Assembly (NCBI GenBank): GCA_964440805.1
Contig: CAYTTR010000005.1
Coordinates: forward strand, 22,164 to 86,163
DNA from: CAYTTR01 sp964440805
Lineage (GTDB): Bacteria; Acidobacteriota; Aminicenantia; Aminicenantales; Aminicenantaceae
Direction: 5' to 3'
DNA length: 64,000 bases
Under the pieces are notes generated by a model that searched no databases, was not told the DNA's origin, and saw nothing but the letters and a program-made list of their open reading frames with translations. Of the stretch, positions 7,149-15,884 are shown piece after piece. Numbering within the stretch: the first letter of the stretch is position 1; each line of letters begins with the position of its first letter. The translations under genes and the position numbers were made by a program.

Positions 7149-7624
7149 AACTACTAATAGGAAGCTTCACCGCCCGCTTAGACAAAAGCGGGAGAATAAA
7201 AATTCCTGAAAAATTCCGCTTAGCCATAGAAGAAAATTTCGGCAAGGAAGTCTTCATTACTTCCTTGAATGATCAATCCATTCAGATCTATCCCCTATCT
7301 GTATGGTTAAATCTGACCAACATCACAGGGGAGGGTTTTCTTCACTTAAAACCGGAGATCAAAAGATTTCTGCTCCGGGTCAATCATATGGGTACACATT
7401 ATGAAATCGATTCTAAAGGCCGGATTCTTATCAGTCAACACCTCAGGGATAAAGCCCGCCTTGACGGTGAAGTGGAAGTTTTAGGCCTCCATAATTATAT
7501 CGAAGTCTGGAATCCAGAACTTCTGGAAGAATCAGTCCTTCAACAGCCTTTAACCGATGAAGATTTCGAACACATTTCCCGTTTATCTCCACTTAAAAGA
7601 GAAAGCTCTTATGACCCAGATTAA
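7142..7624 (+). CDS. mraZ: MraZ transcriptional regulator of the dcw cluster
   Basis: A 160-residue protein with two AbrB-like MraZ halves. The first has IGSFTARLDKSGRIKIPEKFR; the second has THYEIDSKGRILISQHLR. The DxxGR motifs (residues about 15 and 90) are the DNA-contacting loops. MraZ forms a ring and represses or tunes its own operon through GGGA repeats, which are present directly upstream. GTG at 7142 is the only plausible start: the codons aligning with the usual Met are CTA/ATA. There is no clear ribosome-binding site. The C-terminal ~15 residues overlap rsmH. Confidence 0.93.
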   Translation: MGQLLIGSFTARLDKSGRIKIPEKFRLAIEENFGKEVFITSLNDQSIQIYPLSVWLNLTNITGEGFLHLKPEIKRFLLRVNHMGTHYEIDSKGRILISQHLRDKARLDGEVEVLGLHNYIEVWNPELLEESVLQQPLTDEDFEHISRLSPLKRESSYDPD

Positions 7625-8507
7625 ACACATTCCAGTACTTCTGGAAGAAGTGCTGGAGTATTTAGACGCAGAAAGACCAGGTATATATTTAGATGGAACC
7701 ATTGGTTTAGGCGGTCATACCTTAGAAATCCTGAGAAGAAATCCTCAGGTAAAAGTAATTGGTTTTGATCTTGACGAATCCACACTGCTTGAAGCCAGGA
7801 AAAAGCTCCGGCCTTATTCTGACAGGATTGAACTTTATCATTCAGACTTTAGATACATACCTGATCTGAAACTTGATTTTACTAAGGTTAAGGGATTGTT
7901 ACTCGACCTGGGAGTTTCATCTTTTCAGCTGGATAACCCCGAAAGAGGTTTAAGTTATCAACATGAAGGCCCTTTAGATATGAGAATGGATACCAGAAAC
8001 AAAACCACTGCTTCCCGAATCCTTAATCGCTACTCCGAACGCAACCTAACAGAAATTTTCAGAAAATACGGAGAATTAAGACAGGCAAAAAGGCTCGCCC
8101 GGGCCATCGCCTCTCTGAGAAAAAATGAAAAAATCAATTCCACTTCGCAATTATTGAACATCATAGAAAATGTCTGTCACTGGAGGCCGCAAAAGGGGAA
8201 AACTCATCCCGCTGCCAGGGTTTTCCAGGCTCTCCGGATTGAAGTTAACCAGGAACTAACCGGAGTGTCTCATTTCCTTGAACGAATAACCATGGTGTTG
8301 AAAAAAGGGGCCAGACTGGTAGTCATTTCTTTTCACTCCCTTGAGGACAGAATTATTAAAAGGACATTCAACCGGTTGGCTTCCCCTGTAGATTCTTCCC
8401 CGCTTCTTCAGATTTTAACAAAAAAACCGGTTACCCCTGAAGAAAATGAAATTATCTCTAATTTCAGATCACGCTCAGCCAAACTCAGAGCCGCAGAGAG
8501 GTTATAA
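7611..8507 (+). CDS. rsmH: 16S rRNA (cytosine-1402-N4)-methyltransferase RsmH
   Basis: A 298-residue SAM-dependent methyltransferase that N4-methylates C1402 in the ribosomal decoding centre. The start HIPVLLEEVLEYL is typical. The SAM site reads LDGTIGLGGHTLEIL, and family blocks LDLGVSSFQLDNPERGLSY, GPLDMRMD, HPAARVFQALRIEVN and ISFHSLEDRIIKR are present in order. The frame is open 18 codons further upstream, but the ATG at 7611 gives the canonical N-terminus, overlapping mraZ by 14 bases. Its stop TAA is immediately followed by the ATG of ftsL. Confidence 0.96.
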   Translation: MTQIKHIPVLLEEVLEYLDAERPGIYLDGTIGLGGHTLEILRRNPQVKVIGFDLDESTLLEARKKLRPYSDRIELYHSDFRYIPDLKLDFTKVKGLLLDLGVSSFQLDNPERGLSYQHEGPLDMRMDTRNKTTASRILNRYSERNLTEIFRKYGELRQAKRLARAIASLRKNEKINSTSQLLNIIENVCHWRPQKGKTHPAARVFQALRIEVNQELTGVSHFLERITMVLKKGARLVVISFHSLEDRIIKRTFNRLASPVDSSPLLQILTKKPVTPEENEIISNFRSRSAKLRAAERL

Positions 8508-8822
8508 ATGGTCAGGAAAAGATTTAACCGTCATCAAATCATTTTCGGTTTCGGCCTAACTATTTTGGTGGTGGCCTTCCTCAGTTTTTATATATGGCAC
8601 CTAACAGAATCCATTAGAATTGGCTACGAGATCAACCGCCTTCATCATAGGCGCGAAGAACTTCTCAAGCAAGTTGAAAAACTTGAAACCAGAAAAGTTT
8701 CTCTTCTCCGCCTTGAGAGAATCGAAAAAATCGCCACTAATAAACTCCATTTAAAAAAAGCTGAATCAGCCCAGATAATTCTGTCACCTAACAAAAACTG
8801 GGAGGAAATTGAATCCCCATGA
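8508..8822 (+). CDS. ftsL: FtsL-like cell-division protein
   Basis: A 104-residue bitopic protein: a basic cytoplasmic start, one membrane helix at about residues 12-34, then a heptad-patterned segment (about 40-75) that would form the coiled coil pairing with FtsB/DivIC. Sequence is poorly conserved in this family, so the call rests on topology, size and position between rsmH and the division transpeptidase, which is the standard place for ftsL. The ATG abuts the rsmH stop and the stop overlaps the next ATG by four bases. Confidence 0.85.
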   Translation: MVRKRFNRHQIIFGFGLTILVVAFLSFYIWHLTESIRIGYEINRLHHRREELLKQVEKLETRKVSLLRLERIEKIATNKLHLKKAESAQIILSPNKNWEEIESP

Positions 8823-10582
8823 ATATTGGACTCAACCGGGAAAAGATAAAAAATCGATCCATTTTGTTCTCCATTTTTATTTTTTTCTGGATAACAGGGA
8901 TTCTTTTTCGTCTTGTTCAACTTCAGATTGTTCATCATTCCCGCCTGAAAGCCAGGGTTATTTCTCAGACCGAAGATAAGATTCCAGTCCGCCCCAAAAG
9001 AGGAGCTATTTATGACCGGAACGGTTCCATCCTGGCCAAAAGCCTTCCTGTTTATTCAGTTTTTTATTCAGCCTACCAGGATGAAGGCTGGGAAACTCAG
9101 TGGAAAAGAGTTTCCCAGTTGATAGAAATTCTAAGCATCCCCTCTTATAAGGCTCTGGATATCCAGGATAGAGTAAAACAGAAAAAAACCTTCACTTGGA
9201 TAAAAAGAAAGACAGACCAGGAAACTGCAGAAAAAGTAAAAAATCTAAATCTCAAGGGAGTATTTCTCAAAGAAGAGAAGAAGCGCATCTATCCTCACGG
9301 CCAACTATCAGCTCAGGTTCTGGGAATGGTAAATATTGATGAAAAAGGAATCATAGGTCTTGAATATGAATACAACTCCCTCCTGGCCGGAGAAAACGGA
9401 GAAGCTATTATTCTGAAAGATGCCCACCGGAGGGAATTCCGGGAGGAAACTCTAAAATCTCCGGTTCCTGGAAAAGACCTTATCCTTTCTCTTGATGAAA
9501 CAGTCCAGTATATTGCTGAAAAAGAGCTGGAAAGACAAATGAAAGAGTCCCAGGCCTCATGGGGAACAGTGGTTATTTCTTTTCCCGGAACAGGCGAAAT
9601 TTTAGCCATGGCCAATTACCCCACATGCGATCTCAACCAGGTGAACAATCGCCAGCTTCCCCTGATCCAGCGGAATATCGCTGCTCACTACACCTTTGCT
9701 CCTGGTTCCACCTTCAAAATCATCTCCTTCGCTGCAGCCCTTGAATCAAGAGCCGTAGCTGAAACAGAAACATTCGACTGCAGCCAAGGCTTTGTCCAGA
9801 TTGAAGGAACAAGTAAAAGAATAAGAGACCACCACCGATTTGGAATTCTAACCTTCCCAGAAATTCTCATTAATTCTTCCAATGTAGGAACAGTAAACGT
9901 TGCCTATCGCACCGGATCTGAATCAATCTTTAAAACAATCAAAGCTTTTGGCTTCGGGCAAAAAACCGGAATAGATTTCCCTGGTGAAGAAAGTGGTATT
10001 CTTCACCCTTTTAGAAGCTGGTCTAAAACATCTTTACCTTCTCTTTCCATTGGTTATGAAATTTCCGTAACCGCCATCCAGCTCCTCAAAGCTATAAATA
10101 TCATTGCCAACAAGGGAGTAGAAATCCCTTTGAGACTGATTAAAGAAGCTGAGTTCTTAAATGTGAAAAACAACCTTCTTCCACACCAGGAGAAAAGAAT
10201 CATCTCATCCGAAACAGCCGAAAAAATAACCGGATATCTCATCCAGGTGGTGGAACAAGGCACGGGAAAAGAAGCGCGCCTTAAAGGTTACCTGATAGCT
10301 GGAAAAACAGGCACAGCTCAGAAGTTTGACCGAGAACTGGGACAATATTCTTCTTCTGCTCATTTAGCTTGTTTCGTCGGTTTCATTATTTCCAAGAAAC
10401 CTCTTCTCTCTATAGTGGTGGTTATAGACGAACCAAAAGGGCTCTACTACGGGGGACAGGTAGCTGCTCCTCTTTTCAAGAGAATAGCTGAACAAGTGCT
10501 TCTCTACCTCCAAGTACATCCCCAACCACCAGCAAGACAAACCCTGATAACAGCTATGAACAAAGGGGAAATTGACCCATGA
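8819..10582 (+). CDS. ftsI: division-specific peptidoglycan transpeptidase (class B PBP, FtsI)
   Basis: A 587-residue class B penicillin-binding protein that cross-links septal peptidoglycan with FtsW. A short cytoplasmic tail and one membrane helix (about 16-36) precede the pedestal (RGAIYDRNGSILAKS, GIIGLEYEYN). The transpeptidase domain has all three motifs: active-site serine in APGSTFKI, SSN in INSSNVGT, and KTGTAQ. No PASTA domains are present. The start overlaps ftsL (ATGA) and the stop overlaps murE (ATGA). Position in dcw supports the division role over an elongation PBP2 role. Confidence 0.94.
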   Translation: MNIGLNREKIKNRSILFSIFIFFWITGILFRLVQLQIVHHSRLKARVISQTEDKIPVRPKRGAIYDRNGSILAKSLPVYSVFYSAYQDEGWETQWKRVSQLIEILSIPSYKALDIQDRVKQKKTFTWIKRKTDQETAEKVKNLNLKGVFLKEEKKRIYPHGQLSAQVLGMVNIDEKGIIGLEYEYNSLLAGENGEAIILKDAHRREFREETLKSPVPGKDLILSLDETVQYIAEKELERQMKESQASWGTVVISFPGTGEILAMANYPTCDLNQVNNRQLPLIQRNIAAHYTFAPGSTFKIISFAAALESRAVAETETFDCSQGFVQIEGTSKRIRDHHRFGILTFPEILINSSNVGTVNVAYRTGSESIFKTIKAFGFGQKTGIDFPGEESGILHPFRSWSKTSLPSLSIGYEISVTAIQLLKAINIIANKGVEIPLRLIKEAEFLNVKNNLLPHQEKRIISSETAEKITGYLIQVVEQGTGKEARLKGYLIAGKTGTAQKFDRELGQYSSSAHLACFVGFIISKKPLLSIVVVIDEPKGLYYGGQVAAPLFKRIAEQVLLYLQVHPQPPARQTLITAMNKGEIDP

Positions 10583-12051
10583 AGCTAAGAAAGGTGCTTC
10601 AGGGAGTTTCGCCAGTCAAGCTTACCGGGAACCACGAGGAGGAAATAAAGCTTGTCACTTATTCTTCGGAAAAAGTCGGACCCGGTGCCTTATTTACTGC
10701 CTTGAAGGGAACCAGGACGGATGGAAATCTTTTTATAAATGAGGCTATGGAAAAGGGAGCTGTGGCTGTACTTTCAGAAAACTCCTGCCCCCAGGGCTTT
10801 CCTGCTTCCTGGATTGAGGTAGAAGACTGCCGCAGAGCCTTGGCCCTTGCTTCAGCCAACTTTTTCGACCATCCTTCTCGTAATTTAAAGGTAATAGGAG
10901 TAACCGGCACCAAGGGAAAAACCACCATCTCTTACCTTCTGGAAGAAATCCTCAAAAAAGCCTCGTTCAGGCCGGCGGTTATCGGGACCATTTCCTACCG
11001 GGGACCTGGACTGAATAATTCTGCCGGAAGAACTACACCAGAAGCACCGGAACTTCAACAAATGATGCACTTTACTCTGAACCAAGGGGCTACTCACTGC
11101 ATTATAGAGGTTTCCTCACATGCCTTGGTACTCAAAAGAGTAGAGGCAGTGGATTTTGATATCTCTGTTTTTACCAACCTCAGCGGTGAGCATCTCGACT
11201 ATCATCATACCCTGGAAAATTATTTTGAGGCCAAAAAAAAGCTATTCAATCCCGGCTCCAAGAAAAAAGTGGCTGTTATCAACCACGACGATCCCTGGGG
11301 GAAAAAATTACTTAATGAACTTGCCATTCCCGCTATTACTTTTGGCATGGAAGCAAAAGCAAACATCCATCCCACCGGGTTTTCCTTCTCCGAGAGAGGT
11401 ATCGAAGCAGAAATAAAATATCCAGGCGGCAACCTGAAATTCTCATCATCACTTTTGGGACGGCCCAACCTCTACAATATTCTCACCGCTGTCTCTGTTG
11501 CTCTGGTCATGGGAATAAATCCTCCCTCGATTCAGGAAGGCCTTAAGTTTTTGGAAAAAGTCCCCGGCCGATTGGAGAAAATAGAGAATTCTTTTGGCCT
11601 TAACATTTTTATTGATTATGCTCACACAGACGATGCTCTTAAAAAGCTCCTGCAAACCTCGCGCGAGCTATGTCAAAAAAAGATTATTTTGGTTTTCGGA
11701 GCAGGAGGAGATCGGGACAAGAGCAAACGTCCCCGTATGGGAGAAGCAGCTGGAGAACTGGCTGATTGGACCATTATTACTTCCGACAACCCGCGAAGCG
11801 AAGATCCCATGATTATTATATCAGATATAGAAAAAGGATTGAAAAAGACAGGCTCTTCTTCTTATGAAATTGAACCGGACCGCCGGGCTGCCATTAGGAA
11901 GGCTTTGAGCCTGGGAGAAAAAGGTGACTATATTCTAATTGCCGGCAAGGGGCACGAAACCTATCAGATAATAAAAGACCAGATTATCCCCTTTAGTGAT
12001 AAGGAAGTAGTCAAAAAAATCCTCATAGAAATGGAGGCCCAGGTTGGCTGA
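10579..12051 (+). CDS. murE: UDP-MurNAc-tripeptide synthetase (meso-DAP-adding MurE)
   Basis: A 490-residue Mur ligase that adds the third stem-peptide residue in the cytoplasm. Domains in order: N-terminal UDP-binding domain, the ATP loop GVTGTKGKTTISYLLE, TTPEAPELQQ, the VSSHAL block, and the C-terminal domain with SDNPRSEDP. The DNPR motif is associated with meso-diaminopimelate rather than lysine specificity, so DAP-type peptidoglycan is predicted, as expected in a diderm. ATGA overlap with ftsI; overlaps the murF start by 8 bases. Confidence 0.96.
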   Translation: MKLRKVLQGVSPVKLTGNHEEEIKLVTYSSEKVGPGALFTALKGTRTDGNLFINEAMEKGAVAVLSENSCPQGFPASWIEVEDCRRALALASANFFDHPSRNLKVIGVTGTKGKTTISYLLEEILKKASFRPAVIGTISYRGPGLNNSAGRTTPEAPELQQMMHFTLNQGATHCIIEVSSHALVLKRVEAVDFDISVFTNLSGEHLDYHHTLENYFEAKKKLFNPGSKKKVAVINHDDPWGKKLLNELAIPAITFGMEAKANIHPTGFSFSERGIEAEIKYPGGNLKFSSSLLGRPNLYNILTAVSVALVMGINPPSIQEGLKFLEKVPGRLEKIENSFGLNIFIDYAHTDDALKKLLQTSRELCQKKIILVFGAGGDRDKSKRPRMGEAAGELADWTIITSDNPRSEDPMIIISDIEKGLKKTGSSSYEIEPDRRAAIRKALSLGEKGDYILIAGKGHETYQIIKDQIIPFSDKEVVKKILIEMEAQVG

Positions 12052-13420
12052 AATGACCCTCCAGCAGGCTGCCGAGCGAATTAAGGGCCGACTTCTCCAG
12101 GGAAGCCCATCTCTTAAAATAGAAGGCTTCACCACCGACACCCGTCAGGCCAGGGAAGGAGATCTTTTCTTTGCTCTCACCGCCGAAAGAGACGGTCACG
12201 ACTTTATTCATCACGCCGTTCAGAAAAAAACAGCCGGGGCTGTTATCTCCCGGGAAATAGAATTGCCATCACCTGAATTCGGCCTGATTATGGTTAAAGA
12301 CACTCTCAAAGCCCTTCAAACCCTGGCTGCCTCTGTTCTCAGAGAGCATCCAGTCAAAGTAGTGGGTATCACCGGGAGCTGCGGAAAAACTTCAGCCAAA
12401 GAGTACACAGCCTCCCTTTTAGCCAGAAAACATATGGTTTTAAAATCAGAAAAAAGCTTTAACAATCACATCGGCCTGCCACTCTCTCTTCTCAAACTAA
12501 ATAAATTTCATGAAGTAGCGGTCTTGGAAATGGGAATGAATCACCCTGGCGAAATTAAAGACTTGACCCGAATTGCTCCTCCGGACTTAGCAGTTATAAC
12601 CAACATCATGCCTGTTCATCTACAATTTTTTAAAAATTTGCGGGAAATAGCCAGGGCTAAAACAGAGATTCTCAGGGGTGCCAAAAAGGGAGCTGTTGCT
12701 GTGCTTAATGGGGATGATTCTCTCCTCATGAACACAACCAAGGATTGGGAAGGAAAAAAAATTACTTTCGGACTCTCTCTTTCCTGCACCATCCGGGCAG
12801 AAAACATCCGGACTAAAGGCTATGAAGGTTATACCTTGGGCTTAGTCTACGGCCATATACGTACCGAACTCACTCTTCCTGTTTTTTATAAAAGTTATCT
12901 TTTTAACTTTCTGGCTGCCGTTGCTGTGGCCTACAGTTTTTCTTTGCCCCTGGAAGATATTCTGAAAACAATCCCTGAATTAAAACCCCTCCCCATGCGA
13001 GGAGAACTTCTATCCCTTGATTCAAGAATAAAGATCATCAATGACTCATACAACTCCAGTCCAGTAGCTCTGGAAATGGCTCTAAACAGCATCCGTCAGC
13101 TCCCCGGAAAACGAAAGATAGCTGTTCTGGGAGATATGCTGGAGCTGGGAAAAAATGAAGTTCAATTCCATCGCCAAGCAGGAAAAAAAGTGGCTGAATC
13201 AGGATTTGATATCTTGGTTACCGTAGGTCCTTTAAGCAGACATATGGCCAAAGAAGCTTCCTTGTCAGGAATGCCGAATATTTTCACCTGCCAGGATTCC
13301 CTTGAAGCTGTAAGCCGGATAACATCTTTACTTCAAGATGGAGATCTCATCCTGATTAAGGGTTCCCGGAAAATTGGGTTGGAGAAAATCATTCAGAACC
13401 TCCAAGGAAGGGAGGCCTGA
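12044..13420 (+). CDS. murF: UDP-MurNAc-tripeptide:D-Ala-D-Ala ligase MurF
   Basis: A 458-residue Mur ligase that adds D-Ala-D-Ala to complete the pentapeptide precursor. It shows the N-terminal TDTRQAREGDLFFAL block, ATP loop GITGSCGKTSAKEY, NNHIGLPLSLL, LEMGMNHPGEI and the C-terminal NDSYNSSPVAL. The start is TTG at 12044, chosen because GGAGG ends 7 bases before it; the in-frame ATG at 12053 would be 16 bases away. No ddl gene is found in this cluster, so D-Ala-D-Ala ligase must be encoded elsewhere. Confidence 0.95.
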   Translation: MAEMTLQQAAERIKGRLLQGSPSLKIEGFTTDTRQAREGDLFFALTAERDGHDFIHHAVQKKTAGAVISREIELPSPEFGLIMVKDTLKALQTLAASVLREHPVKVVGITGSCGKTSAKEYTASLLARKHMVLKSEKSFNNHIGLPLSLLKLNKFHEVAVLEMGMNHPGEIKDLTRIAPPDLAVITNIMPVHLQFFKNLREIARAKTEILRGAKKGAVAVLNGDDSLLMNTTKDWEGKKITFGLSLSCTIRAENIRTKGYEGYTLGLVYGHIRTELTLPVFYKSYLFNFLAAVAVAYSFSLPLEDILKTIPELKPLPMRGELLSLDSRIKIINDSYNSSPVALEMALNSIRQLPGKRKIAVLGDMLELGKNEVQFHRQAGKKVAESGFDILVTVGPLSRHMAKEASLSGMPNIFTCQDSLEAVSRITSLLQDGDLILIKGSRKIGLEKIIQNLQGREA

Positions 13421-13421
13421 G

Positions 13422-14510
13422 ATGCTCTACTGGTTATTGGTTCCACTCAAAGAGTACTTTTTCTTCTTCAATGTCTTCCGTTATATCACTGTCCGGACTG
13501 CCATGGCCGGTATCACTTCTCTTGCCATCACTTTGATTCTCGGTTCAATAGCCATCAAACTTCTCAAAAAATACCAGCTTGGGGAGGAGATTCGAACCGA
13601 CGGCCCCAAGACTCATCTAAGAAAAAAAGGAACCCCTTCCATGGGAGGAGTTCTGATTATATTTTCCACAGTGGTGACTACTCTTCTCTGGGGAAATTTG
13701 AATGACATCTACATCTGGATTGCTATTTTTACCATGGTAGGCTTCGGTGCTCTGGGCTTCTGGGACGATTACCTGAAAATAAAGAAAAAAATTAAAGCCG
13801 GACTTCCTATGAAGCATAAGTTTGGTTTTCAGTTTCTCCTGGCGGGAACAATTGGCCTTTTTCTTATTTATTTAGGATTCAGGGGAGACTTCAGCTTGAA
13901 CCTCCACTTTCCCTTTATCAAAGAATGGATTCCCTACATCGGTTGGTTTTATCTTCCCTGGATTATGCTTATTGTCATCGGGTCTTCTAATGCAGTAAAC
14001 TTGGCCGACGGGCTGGACGGACTGGCTATCGGGCTGATATTTATAAGTGCCAGTGCTGTAACCGCCCTTTCCTACATCGCCGGCCATGCCCTCTGGTCTC
14101 AATATTTAAATATCGCCCGGGTTCCCTTAGCGGCTGAATTAACTGTTTTTGCCGGGGCTCTGGCGGGAGCCTGCCTGGGCTTTCTCTGGTATAACTGTCA
14201 TCCCGCCGAGATATTCATGGGTGATGCAGGGGCTCTCTCCCTTGGAGGAACAGTAGGAGTTATGGCCCTACTTATAAAACAGGAATTCCTCCTTTTCGCT
14301 ATTGCCGGAGTATTTATCCTGGAGGCTCTTTCGGTAATGATTCAGGTAGCCTGTTTTCGCTTTAGTGGTGGAAAAAGAATTTTTCGCATGGCTCCCCTTC
14401 ATCATCATTTTGAACTCCTGGGTTGGTCTGAATCCAAAGTAGTAGTTCGCTTCTGGATACTGGGAATAATTTTTGCCCTGTTCAGTTTAACCACCCTGAA
14501 ACTGAGATGA
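13422..14510 (+). CDS. mraY: phospho-MurNAc-pentapeptide translocase MraY
   Basis: A 362-residue polytopic membrane enzyme that attaches phospho-MurNAc-pentapeptide to undecaprenyl phosphate, making lipid I. About ten helices are visible. Catalytic and signature blocks: GTPSMGG, the DDYLK aspartates, NAVNLADGLDGLA, FMGDAGALSLGG and MAPLHHHFELLGWSE. The frame is open 16 codons upstream inside murF. ATG 13422 is preferred because GGGAGG lies 6 bases upstream and MLYWLL is a usual MraY N-terminus. Confidence 0.96.
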   Translation: MLYWLLVPLKEYFFFFNVFRYITVRTAMAGITSLAITLILGSIAIKLLKKYQLGEEIRTDGPKTHLRKKGTPSMGGVLIIFSTVVTTLLWGNLNDIYIWIAIFTMVGFGALGFWDDYLKIKKKIKAGLPMKHKFGFQFLLAGTIGLFLIYLGFRGDFSLNLHFPFIKEWIPYIGWFYLPWIMLIVIGSSNAVNLADGLDGLAIGLIFISASAVTALSYIAGHALWSQYLNIARVPLAAELTVFAGALAGACLGFLWYNCHPAEIFMGDAGALSLGGTVGVMALLIKQEFLLFAIAGVFILEALSVMIQVACFRFSGGKRIFRMAPLHHHFELLGWSESKVVVRFWILGIIFALFSLTTLKLR

Positions 14511-14513
14511 AAC

Positions 14514-15884
14514 ATGGAACTTAAAAACAAAAAAGTTCTCGTTGTCGGGCTGGAAAAAACCGGAAAAGCAGCCTGCGACTTTCTTCTTCGCCGGGGTGCC
14601 AAAGTCACTATTTCTGAAAAAAAACGCCCCGAAGAAATCAAAAATTATCTTGAAGAATTAGCCGCCAAAGGAGCAATCATCGAAGCTGGAGGCCACCAGC
14701 AGGATACTTTTCTCCAGGCAGATCTTATCATTCCCAGCCCGGGTGTTCCTCTCCTTAAGGAAATAAGGGAAGCAGAAGCCAGAGACATCCCGGTATTCTC
14801 GGAGGTGGAACTGGCCTTCAGATTTCTTCAAGGAAAAATTGTAGGGATTACTGGATCCAATGGAAAATCAACTACTGCCACTTTAATTCATAAAATTTTA
14901 AAAGAAGCTGGAAGGCCTTCTTTTCTTGCCGGAAACATCGGCACTCCCTTGATAAGCTTCATCGAAGGAAGCCGACCAGACCATATATATGTAACCGAGC
15001 TTTCCAGTTTCCAGTTGACTCACACCCAGTCTTTCAAAGCCCATGTGGGCGTTTTGCTCAATATCACCCCAGACCATCTAGATTGGCATCCTTCCTTCAT
15101 CCATTACTCTGCAGCCAAAAAAAAGCTTATTCTTTCCCTTGAAGAAAAAGATGTAGCTGTCCTCAATAGAGATGATTCCGAAGTCTGGTCACTACATAGC
15201 CAGACCAGGGCTGATGTTTTCGGTTTCAGCCGGCAGCACCAGGTGGATAAAGGAATGTTTATTAGAGAAGGCTGGATTTATTCTGTCTTCAAAAAACAAA
15301 ATAAATTCCTGAAAACATCGGACATCCAGCTTTTCGGCCTTCATAATCAGGAAAACGTGATGGCTTCTGCTCTGGCAGCCTGGTCTCTGGGAGTTAAGGT
15401 GCCTAGAATCCGGGATTCCATCCAGACCTTTAAGGGTCTGGAACATAGGCTGGAAAAAGTGTCCACAATCGAGGGGGTGACCTTTTACAACGATTCCAAA
15501 GCCACTAATGTGGATGCCGCTCTGAAGTCAATTCAGAGCTTTCAGCAAAAAATCATTCCTATTCTGGGAGGCAAGGATAAAGGAGGCGATTTTTCGGCTC
15601 TCAGGCCGTTTCTCAAGCAAAAAGCTAAAGCGGTAATTCTTATTGGTGAGGCAGCCGAAAAAATCCTTAAGGAACTACGCAATATTTCTATTCTCCACCA
15701 GGCTCATTCCATGAAAGAAGCAGTAGAGAAAGGATTTTCCCTGGCAGATCAGGGAGATATTGTTCTTCTGGCTCCCGCCTGCACAAGTTTCGACATGTTT
15801 GCCAATTTCGAAGAGAGGGGTCAATGCTTTAAAAAAGAAGTTCGCTCTTTAGAGGAAAAAATCCTTCAGGGAAATAAGAAATAA
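14514..15884 (+). CDS. murD: UDP-MurNAc-L-Ala:D-Glu ligase MurD
   Basis: A 456-residue Mur ligase adding D-glutamate. The N-terminal Rossmann-like domain (KVLVVGLEKTGKAACDFLLRRGA) is followed by the ATP loop GITGSNGKSTTATLIHK, GNIGTPL, ELSSFQL, NITPDHLDWH, NDSKATNVDAA and the C-terminal LLAPACTSFDMFANFEERG. It appears to be an ordinary D-Glu-adding MurD. This matters because a MurL-like domain, which in other bacteria works with an L-Glu-adding MurD2, is encoded at 44 kb. Starts 3 bases after mraY; overlaps ftsW by one base. Confidence 0.96.
   Translation: MELKNKKVLVVGLEKTGKAACDFLLRRGAKVTISEKKRPEEIKNYLEELAAKGAIIEAGGHQQDTFLQADLIIPSPGVPLLKEIREAEARDIPVFSEVELAFRFLQGKIVGITGSNGKSTTATLIHKILKEAGRPSFLAGNIGTPLISFIEGSRPDHIYVTELSSFQLTHTQSFKAHVGVLLNITPDHLDWHPSFIHYSAAKKKLILSLEEKDVAVLNRDDSEVWSLHSQTRADVFGFSRQHQVDKGMFIREGWIYSVFKKQNKFLKTSDIQLFGLHNQENVMASALAAWSLGVKVPRIRDSIQTFKGLEHRLEKVSTIEGVTFYNDSKATNVDAALKSIQSFQQKIIPILGGKDKGGDFSALRPFLKQKAKAVILIGEAAEKILKELRNISILHQAHSMKEAVEKGFSLADQGDIVLLAPACTSFDMFANFEERGQCFKKEVRSLEEKILQGNKK

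Noticed and set aside
13585..13612. A tRNA T-loop-like stretch (GATTCGAACC) on the minus strand
   Set aside because: It lies inside mraY, encoding the conserved EEIRTDGP region, and no acceptor or anticodon stems can be assembled around it.
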